Shown: positions 1-5,547 of the stretch, piece after piece
Layout: each line of letters opens with the position of its first letter
Numbering within the stretch: the stretch's first letter is position 1
The notes under the pieces: generated by a model
What the model was told of the DNA's origin: nothing
The model's input: the letters and a program-made list of their open reading frames with translations, nothing else
Databases searched by the model: none
Position numbers and translations under genes: made by a program
Origin: Aphodousia sp048520025
Lineage (GTDB): Bacteria; Pseudomonadota; Gammaproteobacteria; Burkholderiales; Burkholderiaceae_F
Direction of reading: 5' to 3'
DNA: 7,071 nucleotides
Assembly (NCBI GenBank): GCA_048520025.1
Contig: DBFZTP010000122.1
Span: forward strand, 1 to 7,071

Positions 1-210
1 GATCGATCCCACTGCCAATGCCAAGGTGTGAGAGGCCACAAAAATCCCGGATTGTAGAACCCAAAAATGCGCAATCACCCCTAAGGCCGTTACACCCAAA
101 ACCCAAAAGGGTGTCTCAACACTCTTCTTTTTTACATTGAAGAGAATTTTTACAGCACAAAACAGATAAAAAATCGTTGTAAAACCGTAAAATAGTAAGT
201 TTGAATCCAT
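1..210 (-). CDS. YpjD/CcsA-like cytochrome c assembly family inner-membrane protein, N-terminal part
   Basis: Reading the minus strand from an ATG at 210-208 gives 70 uninterrupted codons to the left edge, so the C-terminal part lies outside the window. The protein begins MDSNLLFYGF. Two hydrophobic helices are visible at about residues 5-24 and 34-53, separated by a short basic loop (VKKKS), and a third hydrophobic stretch begins near residue 56. This is the N-terminal pattern of the multi-spanning YpjD/CcsA-like family (cytochrome c assembly protein domain), often annotated as an inner-membrane or haem-handling protein. His48 in the second helix fits that family by memory. The assignment also rests on context, because a ypjD-like gene commonly lies beside ffh in proteobacteria, often divergently as here. 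The ribosome binding site is weak (GGCGAG eight bases before the ATG). The exact role of this family is poorly defined. A different small membrane protein cannot be excluded from 70 residues alone. Confidence 0.7.
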   Translation of the reverse strand, partial: MDSNLLFYGFTTIFYLFCAVKILFNVKKKSVETPFWVLGVTALGVIAHFWVLQSGIFVASHTLALAVGSI

Positions 211-241
211 TTGCAAAACTCGCCCAATCTAAGAGAAAAGG

Positions 242-269
242 TTGACGATATTGATCAGCCCATTGTAAG
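242..269 (+). promoter_or_regulatory. possible sigma-70-type promoter for ffh
   Basis: TTGACG at 242-247 matches the -35 consensus at five of six positions. It is followed after 16 bases by TGTAAG at 264-269, a four-of-six match to the -10 box. It lies in the only gap upstream of ffh, so a promoter for the plus-strand run is expected in this region. The -10 match is mediocre, and TATGTT at 284-289 is an alternative -10. A promoter for the divergent minus-strand gene must also lie at 211-325, but I could not pick a convincing one. Confidence 0.3.
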
Positions 270-295
270 GCAAGCTTTTTGCATATGTTTGAATC

Positions 296-329
296 TTTTG
301 AACACTTTTGCAATTTAGAACACTTATGC
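296..329 (+). repeat. 16-bp imperfect direct repeat, period 18, overlapping the ffh start codon
   Basis: The segment at 296-311 (TTTTGAACACTTTTGC) recurs at 314-329 (TTTAGAACACTTATGC) with 14 of 16 bases identical and an 18-bp period. A looser third copy of the core can be seen just upstream (TTTGAATCTTTTG, 288-300). The second unit contains the ATG of ffh, and the equivalent position of the first unit is a TTG in the same reading frame (308-310). It may be a small tandem duplication, a protein-binding site, or chance in AT-rich DNA. Confidence 0.6.
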
Positions 330-1735
330 TTAACGACCTTAGCCAACGCCTCTCCCGTGTCATCAAAACCATGCGCGGTCAGGCTCGTTTGACCGAAGAA
401 AATACTAAAGAAATGTTGCGGGAAGTGCGCATCGCACTTCTTGAAGCTGACGTTGCTTTGCCTGTGGTGCGTGAACTCATTGCTCGCATCAAAGCCAAGG
501 CCATGAACGAGGAAGTCATCGGTAACCTCAACCCCGGTCAAGCCTTGGTCGGTATCGTTCAAAAAGAACTCACGGACATTATCGGTGGCAGTCTCTCTGA
601 AGAAGAGAAGTCGCTTAACTTAGCCACACAACCCCCGGCCGTGATTTTGTTATCCGGTTTACAAGGTGCCGGTAAAACGACCTCTGCCGGTAAGCTTGCC
701 AATTACTTGGTTAATGAATTAAAGAAGAAAGTTTTAACGGTTTCGACTGACGTCTACCGCCCGGCAGCTGCAGAGCAATTAAAAGTCATCACTGAACAAG
801 CGCATGCGGATTACTTTGAAATGAATCCCAATGCCAAGCCTTTGGCCATTGCTCAAGATGCTTTGCAACACGCTAAACGTTATTTCTACGATGTGTTGAT
901 CGTTGACACGGCCGGTCGCTTGTCCATTGATGAAGCCATGATGAATGAAGTGGCAGAAATTCATCAAAGCATCAAACCGGCTGAAACGTTGTTTGTGGCC
1001 GATGCCATGCTCGGTCAAACGGCACTTGAAGCTGCTAAAGCCTTCCATGAACGACTCGCTCTTACCGGCGTGGTGCTCACGAAGCTTGACGGTGACTCCC
1101 GTGGCGGTGCTGCACTTTCTGTGGCCTACACGATTGGCAAACCGATTAAGTTTGTGGGTGTCTCAGAAAAAATTGATGGTTTAGAGCCCTTTAATGCCGA
1201 TGGGATGGCTAGCCGCATTCTCGGCATGGGTGACATTGTTGCCTTGGTGAAGGATGTTCAAAAAGCCATTGACGTCGAACAAACGCAAAAATTGGCCGCC
1301 AAGATTAAGTCCGGCGACAAATTTGACCTCAATGACTTTAAGGATCAATTGTCCCAAATGCGTAATATGGGCAGTTTTTCCAGCATGCTTGAAAAGCTTC
1401 CGGCTCAATTTGCCGATGCTGCCAGCAAACTCAATGACGAAGATGCCCATAAAGCGTTGGCTCGTACCGAAGGGGTCATCAACTCCATGACGCCTTTTGA
1501 GCGCTCTCACCCCGACATCATTAAGGCCTCTCGTAAGCGCCGTATTGCTGCGGGCGCCGGTGTGCCAGTGCAAGAAGTCAACAAGATTCTCAAACAATTT
1601 GAACAAACCCAATCCATGATGAAAGCCATGAAAAAGGGCGGTCTTAGCAAGATGATGCGCGCCTTGGGTGGTCTCGGTCGTATGGGCGGCGGTGGCTTTG
1701 GCGGCATGGGTGGCTTTGGCGGCTTTGGTCGTTAA
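326..1735 (+). CDS. ffh: signal recognition particle GTPase Ffh (SRP54 family)
   Basis: Ffh is the protein part of the bacterial signal recognition particle. With 4.5S RNA it binds signal sequences on translating ribosomes and docks with FtsY at the inner membrane. The 469-residue protein has the full NG-M layout. An N domain carries ALLEADV at residues 37-43. The G domain has GLQGAGKTT (111-119), DVYRPAA (142-148), DTAGR (194-198) and TKLDGD (252-257). A methionine-rich M domain from about 300 carries the RNA-binding signature SRKRRIAAG (402-410) and MMKAMKKGG near the end. Length is close to E. coli Ffh (453). The ATG at 326 is chosen because MLNDLSQRLS aligns with the E. coli start MFDNLTDRLS. 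An in-frame TTG at 308 would add six residues with no family support. No good Shine-Dalgarno sequence precedes the ATG. The last 22 residues are an unusual Gly/Phe-rich tail. It is the first gene of the plus-strand run, and ruvC begins eight bases after its stop. Confidence 0.97.
   Translation: MLNDLSQRLSRVIKTMRGQARLTEENTKEMLREVRIALLEADVALPVVRELIARIKAKAMNEEVIGNLNPGQALVGIVQKELTDIIGGSLSEEEKSLNLATQPPAVILLSGLQGAGKTTSAGKLANYLVNELKKKVLTVSTDVYRPAAAEQLKVITEQAHADYFEMNPNAKPLAIAQDALQHAKRYFYDVLIVDTAGRLSIDEAMMNEVAEIHQSIKPAETLFVADAMLGQTALEAAKAFHERLALTGVVLTKLDGDSRGGAALSVAYTIGKPIKFVGVSEKIDGLEPFNADGMASRILGMGDIVALVKDVQKAIDVEQTQKLAAKIKSGDKFDLNDFKDQLSQMRNMGSFSSMLEKLPAQFADAASKLNDEDAHKALARTEGVINSMTPFERSHPDIIKASRKRRIAAGAGVPVQEVNKILKQFEQTQSMMKAMKKGGLSKMMRALGGLGRMGGGGFGGMGGFGGFGR
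1691..1723 (+). repeat. 15-bp perfect direct repeat encoding the Gly/Phe-rich Ffh tail
   Basis: GGTGGCTTTGGCGGC at 1691-1705 is repeated exactly at 1709-1723, separated by ATG, giving an 18-bp period (six codons, GGFGGM then GGFGGF). It lies in the last part of ffh and keeps the reading frame. A recent in-frame duplication is the simplest explanation. Confidence 0.85.
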
Positions 1736-1738
1736 GGA
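1733..1738 (+). promoter_or_regulatory. ribosome binding site of ruvC, overlapping the ffh stop codon
   Basis: TAAGGA combines the TAA stop of ffh with a Shine-Dalgarno core (AAGGA) five bases before the GTG of ruvC. This layout favours re-initiation by ribosomes finishing ffh. It also decides the ruvC start, since no other in-frame start codon follows such a site. Confidence 0.7.
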
Positions 1739-1743
1739 TTGTT

Positions 1744-2328
1744 GTGAGCGACTTTGTTCGAATTTTAGGCATTGACCCCGGACTCAATCACACGGGCTTT
1801 GGGGTCATTGACGTTTATGGCAGTGACATTCGATTCGTTACTGCTGGTGTTGTTCATGTACCCAAAGGCGAATTATTCGAACGTCTTCACTGCATTTACG
1901 AAAACGTTTTAAAAATCGCAACGGACAATCAACCCACGTTTGCAGCCTGCGAAAAAGTTTTCGTCAATATCAATCCTCACTCCACACTTTTGTTGGGGCA
2001 AGCACGAGGAGCAGCGATTACCGCATTGGCCTGTGCCAAACTCTCCGTTTACGAATTCACCCCAACGGAAATTAAACAAGCGGCTGTGGGCACGGGTCGA
2101 GCCAATAAAGAGCAAGTGCAAAGCATGATGTCGCATATGTTAGGGCTTCCTGAAAATATCCAGGCTGATGCTGCTGACGCTCTTGCTTGTGCAGTTTGTG
2201 CCGCACAATCCTTCAGAATGGTTCAAAGCATGGATGCCCCAAAAACTTCCGCAGGTCATGCCAGACGTCGTAAAACGTCAAAAAATCGTGATGCTTGGGA
2301 AGTGGCAATAAGGAACAAAATAAAATGA
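1744..2328 (+). CDS. ruvC: Holliday junction endodeoxyribonuclease RuvC
   Basis: RuvC is the dimeric nuclease that cuts Holliday junctions symmetrically during the final step of homologous recombination, acting with RuvAB. The 194-residue protein has the RNase H-like fold signature LGIDPG (residues 8-13). All four catalytic acids are present: Asp11, Glu70 (in CEKVF), Asp142 and Asp145 (in QADAADALA). They sit at a constant offset of four from E. coli Asp7, Glu66, Asp138 and Asp141, so there is no internal insertion or deletion between them. LGQARGAAI (84-92) and the VGTGRANKEQVQ region (115-126) also match. The start is GTG at 1744, set by the AAGGA overlapping the ffh stop. The protein is about 20 residues longer than E. 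coli RuvC because of a basic tail (HARRRKTSK and onward). Its TGA stop overlaps the ruvA ATG (ATGA), so the two are probably translationally coupled. Confidence 0.96.
   Translation: MSDFVRILGIDPGLNHTGFGVIDVYGSDIRFVTAGVVHVPKGELFERLHCIYENVLKIATDNQPTFAACEKVFVNINPHSTLLLGQARGAAITALACAKLSVYEFTPTEIKQAAVGTGRANKEQVQSMMSHMLGLPENIQADAADALACAVCAAQSFRMVQSMDAPKTSAGHARRRKTSKNRDAWEVAIRNKIK
2309..2314 (+). promoter_or_regulatory. ribosome binding site of ruvA inside the ruvC tail
   Basis: TAAGGA lies ten bases before the ATG at 2325 and within the last codons of ruvC. It supports the ATG at 2325 rather than the in-frame ATG at 2295, which would add ten residues (MGSGNKEQNK) not found in RuvA proteins. Confidence 0.6.
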
Positions 2329-2900
2329 TCGGACGTATTCAAGGCAAATTAATTGAAAGCAATCCACCGCACATCATGGTGGATGTTCACGGTGTGGGCT
2401 ACGAGATCGATGTCCCGATGTCAACGTTTTATAACCTTCCTGCCATCGGTCATGAGGTGACGCTTTTGACGCATTTTGTTGTGCGTGAAGACGCTCAATT
2501 GCTCTATGGTTTTTTGACGGCAGAAGAACGTGATACGTTCCGACTTTTGTTGAAAGTTTCCGGCATCGGCGCTCGTACTGCTCTTTCGATTTTATCGGGT
2601 ATGTCCGTGGCGGATTTGGTTAACGCCGTGGCGCTTCAAGAAGCCGGCATTTTGACCAAAGTACCTGGTATCGGGAAAAAGACAGCTGAGCGTTTGTTGT
2701 TAGAACTTAAAGACAAACTCACGGGTGCCTTGATGGGTAGTAGTACAGTCACCGTCAGTTCCACATCGACTGACATTATCAACGCATTGATTGGTCTTGG
2801 CTACAGCGATCGTGAGGCTCGTGCCGTTGTTAAAAAACTCCCTGCGGACGTTTCTGTCTCTGACGGTATTCGTATGGCCCTTCAACAAATGGTGAAGTAA
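2325..2900 (+). CDS. ruvA: Holliday junction branch migration protein RuvA
   Basis: RuvA is the junction-binding subunit of the RuvAB branch migration machine. It forms tetramers that hold the four-way junction open and load RuvB rings. The 191-residue protein begins MIGRIQGKLIE, like E. coli RuvA. Its N-terminal OB-fold domain carries the acidic pin Glu55-Asp56 (in VVREDAQLLYGF), at the same numbers as in E. coli. Two helix-hairpin-helix motifs for DNA backbone binding follow: VSGIGARTALSIL (78-90) and VPGIGKKTAERL (113-124). After a Ser/Thr-rich linker, a small C-terminal domain (about 145-191) would contact RuvB; LIGLGYSDREARAVV is typical. The start at 2325 overlaps the ruvC stop by four bases, and ruvB begins one base after the stop. 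The protein is of standard length with nothing missing. Confidence 0.97.
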   Translation: MIGRIQGKLIESNPPHIMVDVHGVGYEIDVPMSTFYNLPAIGHEVTLLTHFVVREDAQLLYGFLTAEERDTFRLLLKVSGIGARTALSILSGMSVADLVNAVALQEAGILTKVPGIGKKTAERLLLELKDKLTGALMGSSTVTVSSTSTDIINALIGLGYSDREARAVVKKLPADVSVSDGIRMALQQMVK

Positions 2901-2901
2901 A

Positions 2902-3936
2902 GTGAGCGACAATATTGAACGCATTGTGGCTGCAGAATCCTTCTCAGCCAACGAAGAAAACATTGATCGCGCCTTGCGTCCTACACGCTTGGCTGACTAT
3001 GTCGGTCAACCCAAGGCTTGTGAACAGTTATCCGTTTTTATTGAAGCCGCTAAAGCGCGTGGCGAGGCCCTTGATCACTTATTGGTTTTCGGTCCTCCCG
3101 GGTTAGGTAAGACGACCCTTGCTCACATTGTGGCCAACGAAATGGGCGTCAATTTGCGTCAAACCTCGGGCCCCGTTTTAGAACGCCCCGGTGATTTAGC
3201 AGCCATTTTGACGAATTTGCAAGAAAACGATGTGTTATTCATTGATGAAATTCATCGTTTATCTCCCGTTGTTGAAGAAATCTTGTACCCGGCACTCGAA
3301 GACTTCCAAATCGACATTATGATCGGAGAAGGCCCGGCAGCGCGCTCGATTAAACTTGATTTAAAACCCTTTACGTTAATTGGTGCGACAACCCGAGCTG
3401 GGATGCTGACCAATCCGTTGCGAGCCCGCTTTGGCATTGTCTCGCAATTGCAGTTTTATTCAAATGAAGATTTGGCAAAAATCGTCAAGCGAAGTGCGCG
3501 ATTGCTTAATGTCTCGATGGACGAACAAGGCGCTTTTGAAATCGCCCGTCGCAGCCGAGGCACGCCACGTATCGCCAACCGTCTCTTAAGACGCGTTCGT
3601 GACTATGCTCAAGTAAAGTACAACGGTGTAATTACTCGTGATGTGGCCGATAAAGCCCTTGAAATGTTGGATGTTGATCCGTTGGGTTTTGACTTAATTG
3701 ACCGCAAATTCTTGCTTGCTATTATCGAAAAATTCAATGGCGGCCCCGTTGGCATTGATAATTTGGCAGCCGCCGTCGGTGAGGATCGAGAAACACTCGA
3801 AGACGTGGTTGAACCTTATTTAATTCAACAAGGTCATCTTCAAAGAACGCCTCGAGGCCGTATGGCAACTTTGTCGGCCTACGAACACTTCGGCTATGAC
3901 CCTCGTGGTTTAAAAGACACGGGTTCTCTTTTTTAA
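2902..3936 (+). CDS. ruvB: Holliday junction branch migration ATPase RuvB
   Basis: RuvB is the hexameric AAA+ motor that pumps DNA through the RuvA-bound Holliday junction. The 344-residue protein has Walker A GPPGLGKT (64-71), Walker B with DEIH (115-118), sensor 1 GATTRAG (161-167) and the LRARFG box (173-178) containing the arginine finger region. The sensor 2 segment RGTPRIANRLLRRVRD lies beyond. The winged-helix C-terminal domain ends with EPYLIQQGHLQRTPRGRMAT, typical of the family. GTG at 2902 is chosen because it puts residues 23-36 (RALRPTRLADYVGQ) at the expected distance from the N-terminus. It lies one base after the ruvA stop with only a weak GGTGAAG upstream, so translation probably depends on coupling to ruvA. 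A short tail (DPRGLKDTGSLF) extends slightly past the usual HFG ending. The ruvC-ruvA-ruvB order is the common proteobacterial one, so all three resolvasome parts would be made together. Confidence 0.98.
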   Translation: MSDNIERIVAAESFSANEENIDRALRPTRLADYVGQPKACEQLSVFIEAAKARGEALDHLLVFGPPGLGKTTLAHIVANEMGVNLRQTSGPVLERPGDLAAILTNLQENDVLFIDEIHRLSPVVEEILYPALEDFQIDIMIGEGPAARSIKLDLKPFTLIGATTRAGMLTNPLRARFGIVSQLQFYSNEDLAKIVKRSARLLNVSMDEQGAFEIARRSRGTPRIANRLLRRVRDYAQVKYNGVITRDVADKALEMLDVDPLGFDLIDRKFLLAIIEKFNGGPVGIDNLAAAVGEDRETLEDVVEPYLIQQGHLQRTPRGRMATLSAYEHFGYDPRGLKDTGSLF

Positions 3937-3939
3937 GAA

Positions 3940-4380
3940 ATGATGCAAAACGAATTTACTTGGCCCATTCGAATTTATTACGAAGATACGGATGCGGGCG
4001 GTATTGTTTACCACTCCAATTACCTCAAATTTTTCGAACGTACTCGTACCGAATTCTTGAGAGCATTGGGGTGGAACCAACAACAATTAACGCAAGACGG
4101 CGTCTGTGCTTTTGTGGTCTCAGGCTTATCCATTCGTTATAGACGACCGGCACGACTTGATGACAATATTGTTGTCACCGCAAAAATTACACGTATTCGT
4201 CGCGCAAGCTTCACCATCGAGCAAAAAGCTCTTAAAGACGAAACGCTACTGGCGCACGGTGAAGTGGATGTTGCCTGTATTTCTCCAAAAACGGGAATGC
4301 CCATCCCCATTCCTGACGAAATGTTTAACCAAATTAACACCGCTCTAACACTAGAAACGGATTTAAACGAAAAAATTTAG
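3940..4380 (+). CDS. ybgC: YbgC-type acyl-CoA thioesterase (hotdog fold, Tol-Pal associated)
   Basis: YbgC proteins are cytoplasmic hotdog-fold thioesterases acting on acyl-CoA or acyl-ACP, usually encoded next to the tol genes and linked to phospholipid metabolism. The 146-residue protein contains the active-site signature YYEDTDAGGIVYHSNYL (residues 12-28 region), with catalytic Asp18 and the conserved His25. FFERTRTEFLRALG and the RRPARLDD segment also match E. coli YbgC. The start is one of two adjacent in-frame ATGs (3940 or 3943), three bases after the ruvB stop. The only upstream site is a weak TAAGAA that includes that stop. The C-terminus runs about 12 residues beyond the E. coli protein. 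Its position directly after ruvB and before tolQ matches the ruvCAB-ybgC-tolQRA order known from Pseudomonas. The substrate cannot be read from sequence. Confidence 0.93.
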   Translation: MMQNEFTWPIRIYYEDTDAGGIVYHSNYLKFFERTRTEFLRALGWNQQQLTQDGVCAFVVSGLSIRYRRPARLDDNIVVTAKITRIRRASFTIEQKALKDETLLAHGEVDVACISPKTGMPIPIPDEMFNQINTALTLETDLNEKI

Positions 4381-4383
4381 AAA

Positions 4384-4426
4384 AATCGGTAAGATAGGGA
4401 ATTTTCTACTTTTGATATTGCCGATT
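4384..4426 (+). other. imperfect hairpin in the ybgC-tolQ gap
   Basis: AATCGGTAA at 4384-4392 can pair with TTGCCGATT at 4418-4426 (nine pairs including one G-T), enclosing a 25-base AT-rich loop. It occupies most of the 69-bp gap, the only sizeable gap between plus-strand genes. No T-run follows, so it is not a standard intrinsic terminator. It could be an mRNA processing or stability structure, or part of a regulatory region for tolQ. I found no convincing -35/-10 pair here. Confidence 0.4.
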
Positions 4427-4436
4427 AGCTCCCTGT

Positions 4437-4442
4437 GAAGGA
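4437..4442 (+). promoter_or_regulatory. strong ribosome binding site of tolQ
   Basis: GAAGGA lies seven bases before the ATG at 4450. It is among the best Shine-Dalgarno matches in the window. It supports independent initiation at tolQ rather than coupling to ybgC, and excludes the internal ATG at codon 7 (4468) as the main start. Confidence 0.75.
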
Positions 4443-4449
4443 TTAGAAA

Positions 4450-5118
4450 ATGAACGCTAGCGCAGATATGTCCATCTTGTCTTTGCTCACCCACGCCAGT
4501 GTTGTGGTGCAAGCCGTTTTGGCCATTTTGATTATTTTGTCTTTGATTAGTTGGACTCGTATTTTTCAAAAATTTATTCAATTGCGCAAAGCCAGTCGAT
4601 TGAGTGAAGAATTTGAAAGCCGTTTCTGGAGCGGCTCTGAGTTAACGAAGCTCTACGAGCACGCTCAAAACCAACGTGAACGCTCCGGCACCCAAGAACG
4701 CATTTTTGCCTCAGGTATGACGGAATATTTAAAGCTCTCCCAACATGACTCGGCTGAAGCTTTAGGTGGTGTTCGTCGTGCTATGCGAGCAACCTATCAA
4801 CGTGAAATGGATAGTTTGGAAAGCGGTCTGACAACGTTGGCTTCCATCGGTTCTGTTTCCCCGTACGTAGGCTTATTCGGTACGGTTTGGGGGATCATGA
4901 ATGCCTTTACGGGCCTGTCCGCTCTTGATAACGCTTCTCTTTCAACCGTGGCTCCTGGTATTGCAGAAGCCTTGGTCGCAACGGCTATCGGTTTGTTTGC
5001 AGCAATTCCGGCAGTGGCCGCCTATAACCGATTTGCAAGTGATGTCGAACGCTTGGCAAACCGTTACGAAAGCTTTGCTGAAGAATTCCAAAATATCCTT
5101 CAACGCCAAAGAGGCTAA
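4450..5118 (+). CDS. tolQ: Tol-Pal system proton channel protein TolQ
   Basis: TolQ forms the inner-membrane pentameric ring around TolR. The pair uses the proton motive force to drive TolA, keeping the outer membrane tight and constricting it at division. The 222-residue protein has the MotA/TolQ/ExbB layout. The first membrane helix is at about residues 15-36. A large cytoplasmic region follows, with FWSGSELTKLYE (59-70) close to E. coli TolQ. Helices two and three lie at about 130-152 and 168-192. The signature segments GLFGTVWGIM (141-150) and PGIAEALVATAIGLFAAIPA (169-188) are intact. Thr145 and Thr178, which line the proton path in the family, fall at the same numbers as in E. coli. ExbB is the main alternative, but the ybgC neighbour, the short N-terminus and the match to FWSG favour TolQ. 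TolR follows after three bases. Confidence 0.96.
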   Translation: MNASADMSILSLLTHASVVVQAVLAILIILSLISWTRIFQKFIQLRKASRLSEEFESRFWSGSELTKLYEHAQNQRERSGTQERIFASGMTEYLKLSQHDSAEALGGVRRAMRATYQREMDSLESGLTTLASIGSVSPYVGLFGTVWGIMNAFTGLSALDNASLSTVAPGIAEALVATAIGLFAAIPAVAAYNRFASDVERLANRYESFAEEFQNILQRQRG

Positions 5119-5121
5119 ATC

Positions 5122-5544
5122 ATGGAAGGACTTCGTTCTGCTCGTAAGTCTTCCCGTCGAATGTTGGCCGAAATTAACGTCGTGCCCTACATTGATGTGA
5201 TGTTGGTTTTGGTGGTGATCTTGATGGTCTCCGCCCCCTTTGTTAATCCTTCGTTGGTGAATTTACCAAGCGTTAAAAAGGCTGAAAAAGCCCCCGATAC
5301 GATTATTGAAGTCGTTGTTCATCCAACCGGTGCTATGAGTGTGCGCAAGGGCAAGAATCTCCTTGCCGTAGATATGCCGGGACTCATTTCTGCTGTTAAA
5401 ACAGCTCAAGCCGGCAATAAGGAAGTGCCTGTTGTCATTGCTGCCGATAAAGTTGTTCAATACGAACAAGTGGTCAATGTCATGAAGCAACTGCAAGCTG
5501 CCGACATCAGTCGTGTCGGTTTGTCATTAAAAGTCGAGAGATAA
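5122..5544 (+). CDS. tolR: Tol-Pal system protein TolR
   Basis: TolR is the ExbD/TolR-family partner of TolQ, with one membrane helix inside the TolQ ring and a periplasmic domain that contacts peptidoglycan. The 140-residue protein has a short basic cytoplasmic N-terminus (RSARKSSRRM), then AEINVVPYIDVMLVLVVILM. Asp25 in the helix is the proton-carrying aspartate (Asp23 in E. coli). The periplasmic part contains PVVIAADKVVQYEQVVNVM (about 103-121) and ends with the beta strand RVGLSLKVE, as in ExbD/TolR. Length is typical (E. coli TolR, 142). The start ATG lies three bases after the tolQ stop, with AGAGG seven bases upstream inside the end of tolQ. TolA starts three bases after its stop, so the three proteins are likely made in linked amounts. 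Confidence 0.96.
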   Translation: MEGLRSARKSSRRMLAEINVVPYIDVMLVLVVILMVSAPFVNPSLVNLPSVKKAEKAPDTIIEVVVHPTGAMSVRKGKNLLAVDMPGLISAVKTAQAGNKEVPVVIAADKVVQYEQVVNVMKQLQAADISRVGLSLKVER

Positions 5545-5547
5545 ATC

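Noticed and set aside
308..325. TTG at 308 as the ffh start
   Set aside because: It would add MQFRTL, which has no counterpart in Ffh proteins, and it has no better ribosome site. The ATG at 326 aligns with the known N-terminus.
116..562. Minus-strand open frame of 148 codons across the divergent intergenic region and the start of ffh
   Set aside because: It overlaps the ypjD-like start on the same strand in another frame and runs antisense through the conserved ffh N domain. Its product is low-complexity and Cys/Lys-rich at the end with no family features.
945..1184. Plus-strand open frame of 79 codons inside ffh in another frame
   Set aside because: It is fully nested in the conserved G domain, and its composition is that of a frame shadow.
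2295..2324. ATG at 2295 as the ruvA start
   Set aside because: The ten added residues come from the ruvC tail in another frame. RuvA proteins begin MIGR, which is at 2325 with an upstream AAGGA.
4381..4430. Intrinsic terminator after ybgC
   Set aside because: The hairpin stem is interrupted by a long loop and is not followed by a T-run, so it does not meet the pattern.
4381..4449. Sigma-70 promoter for tolQ
   Set aside because: TAAGAT (4390-4395) and GATATT (4414-4419) resemble -10 boxes, but neither has a -35-like hexamer at the right distance.
4450..5544. exbB-exbD instead of tolQ-tolR
   Set aside because: ybgC upstream, tolA downstream, and close matches to E. coli TolQ (FWSG segment, Thr145/Thr178 numbering) favour the Tol system.
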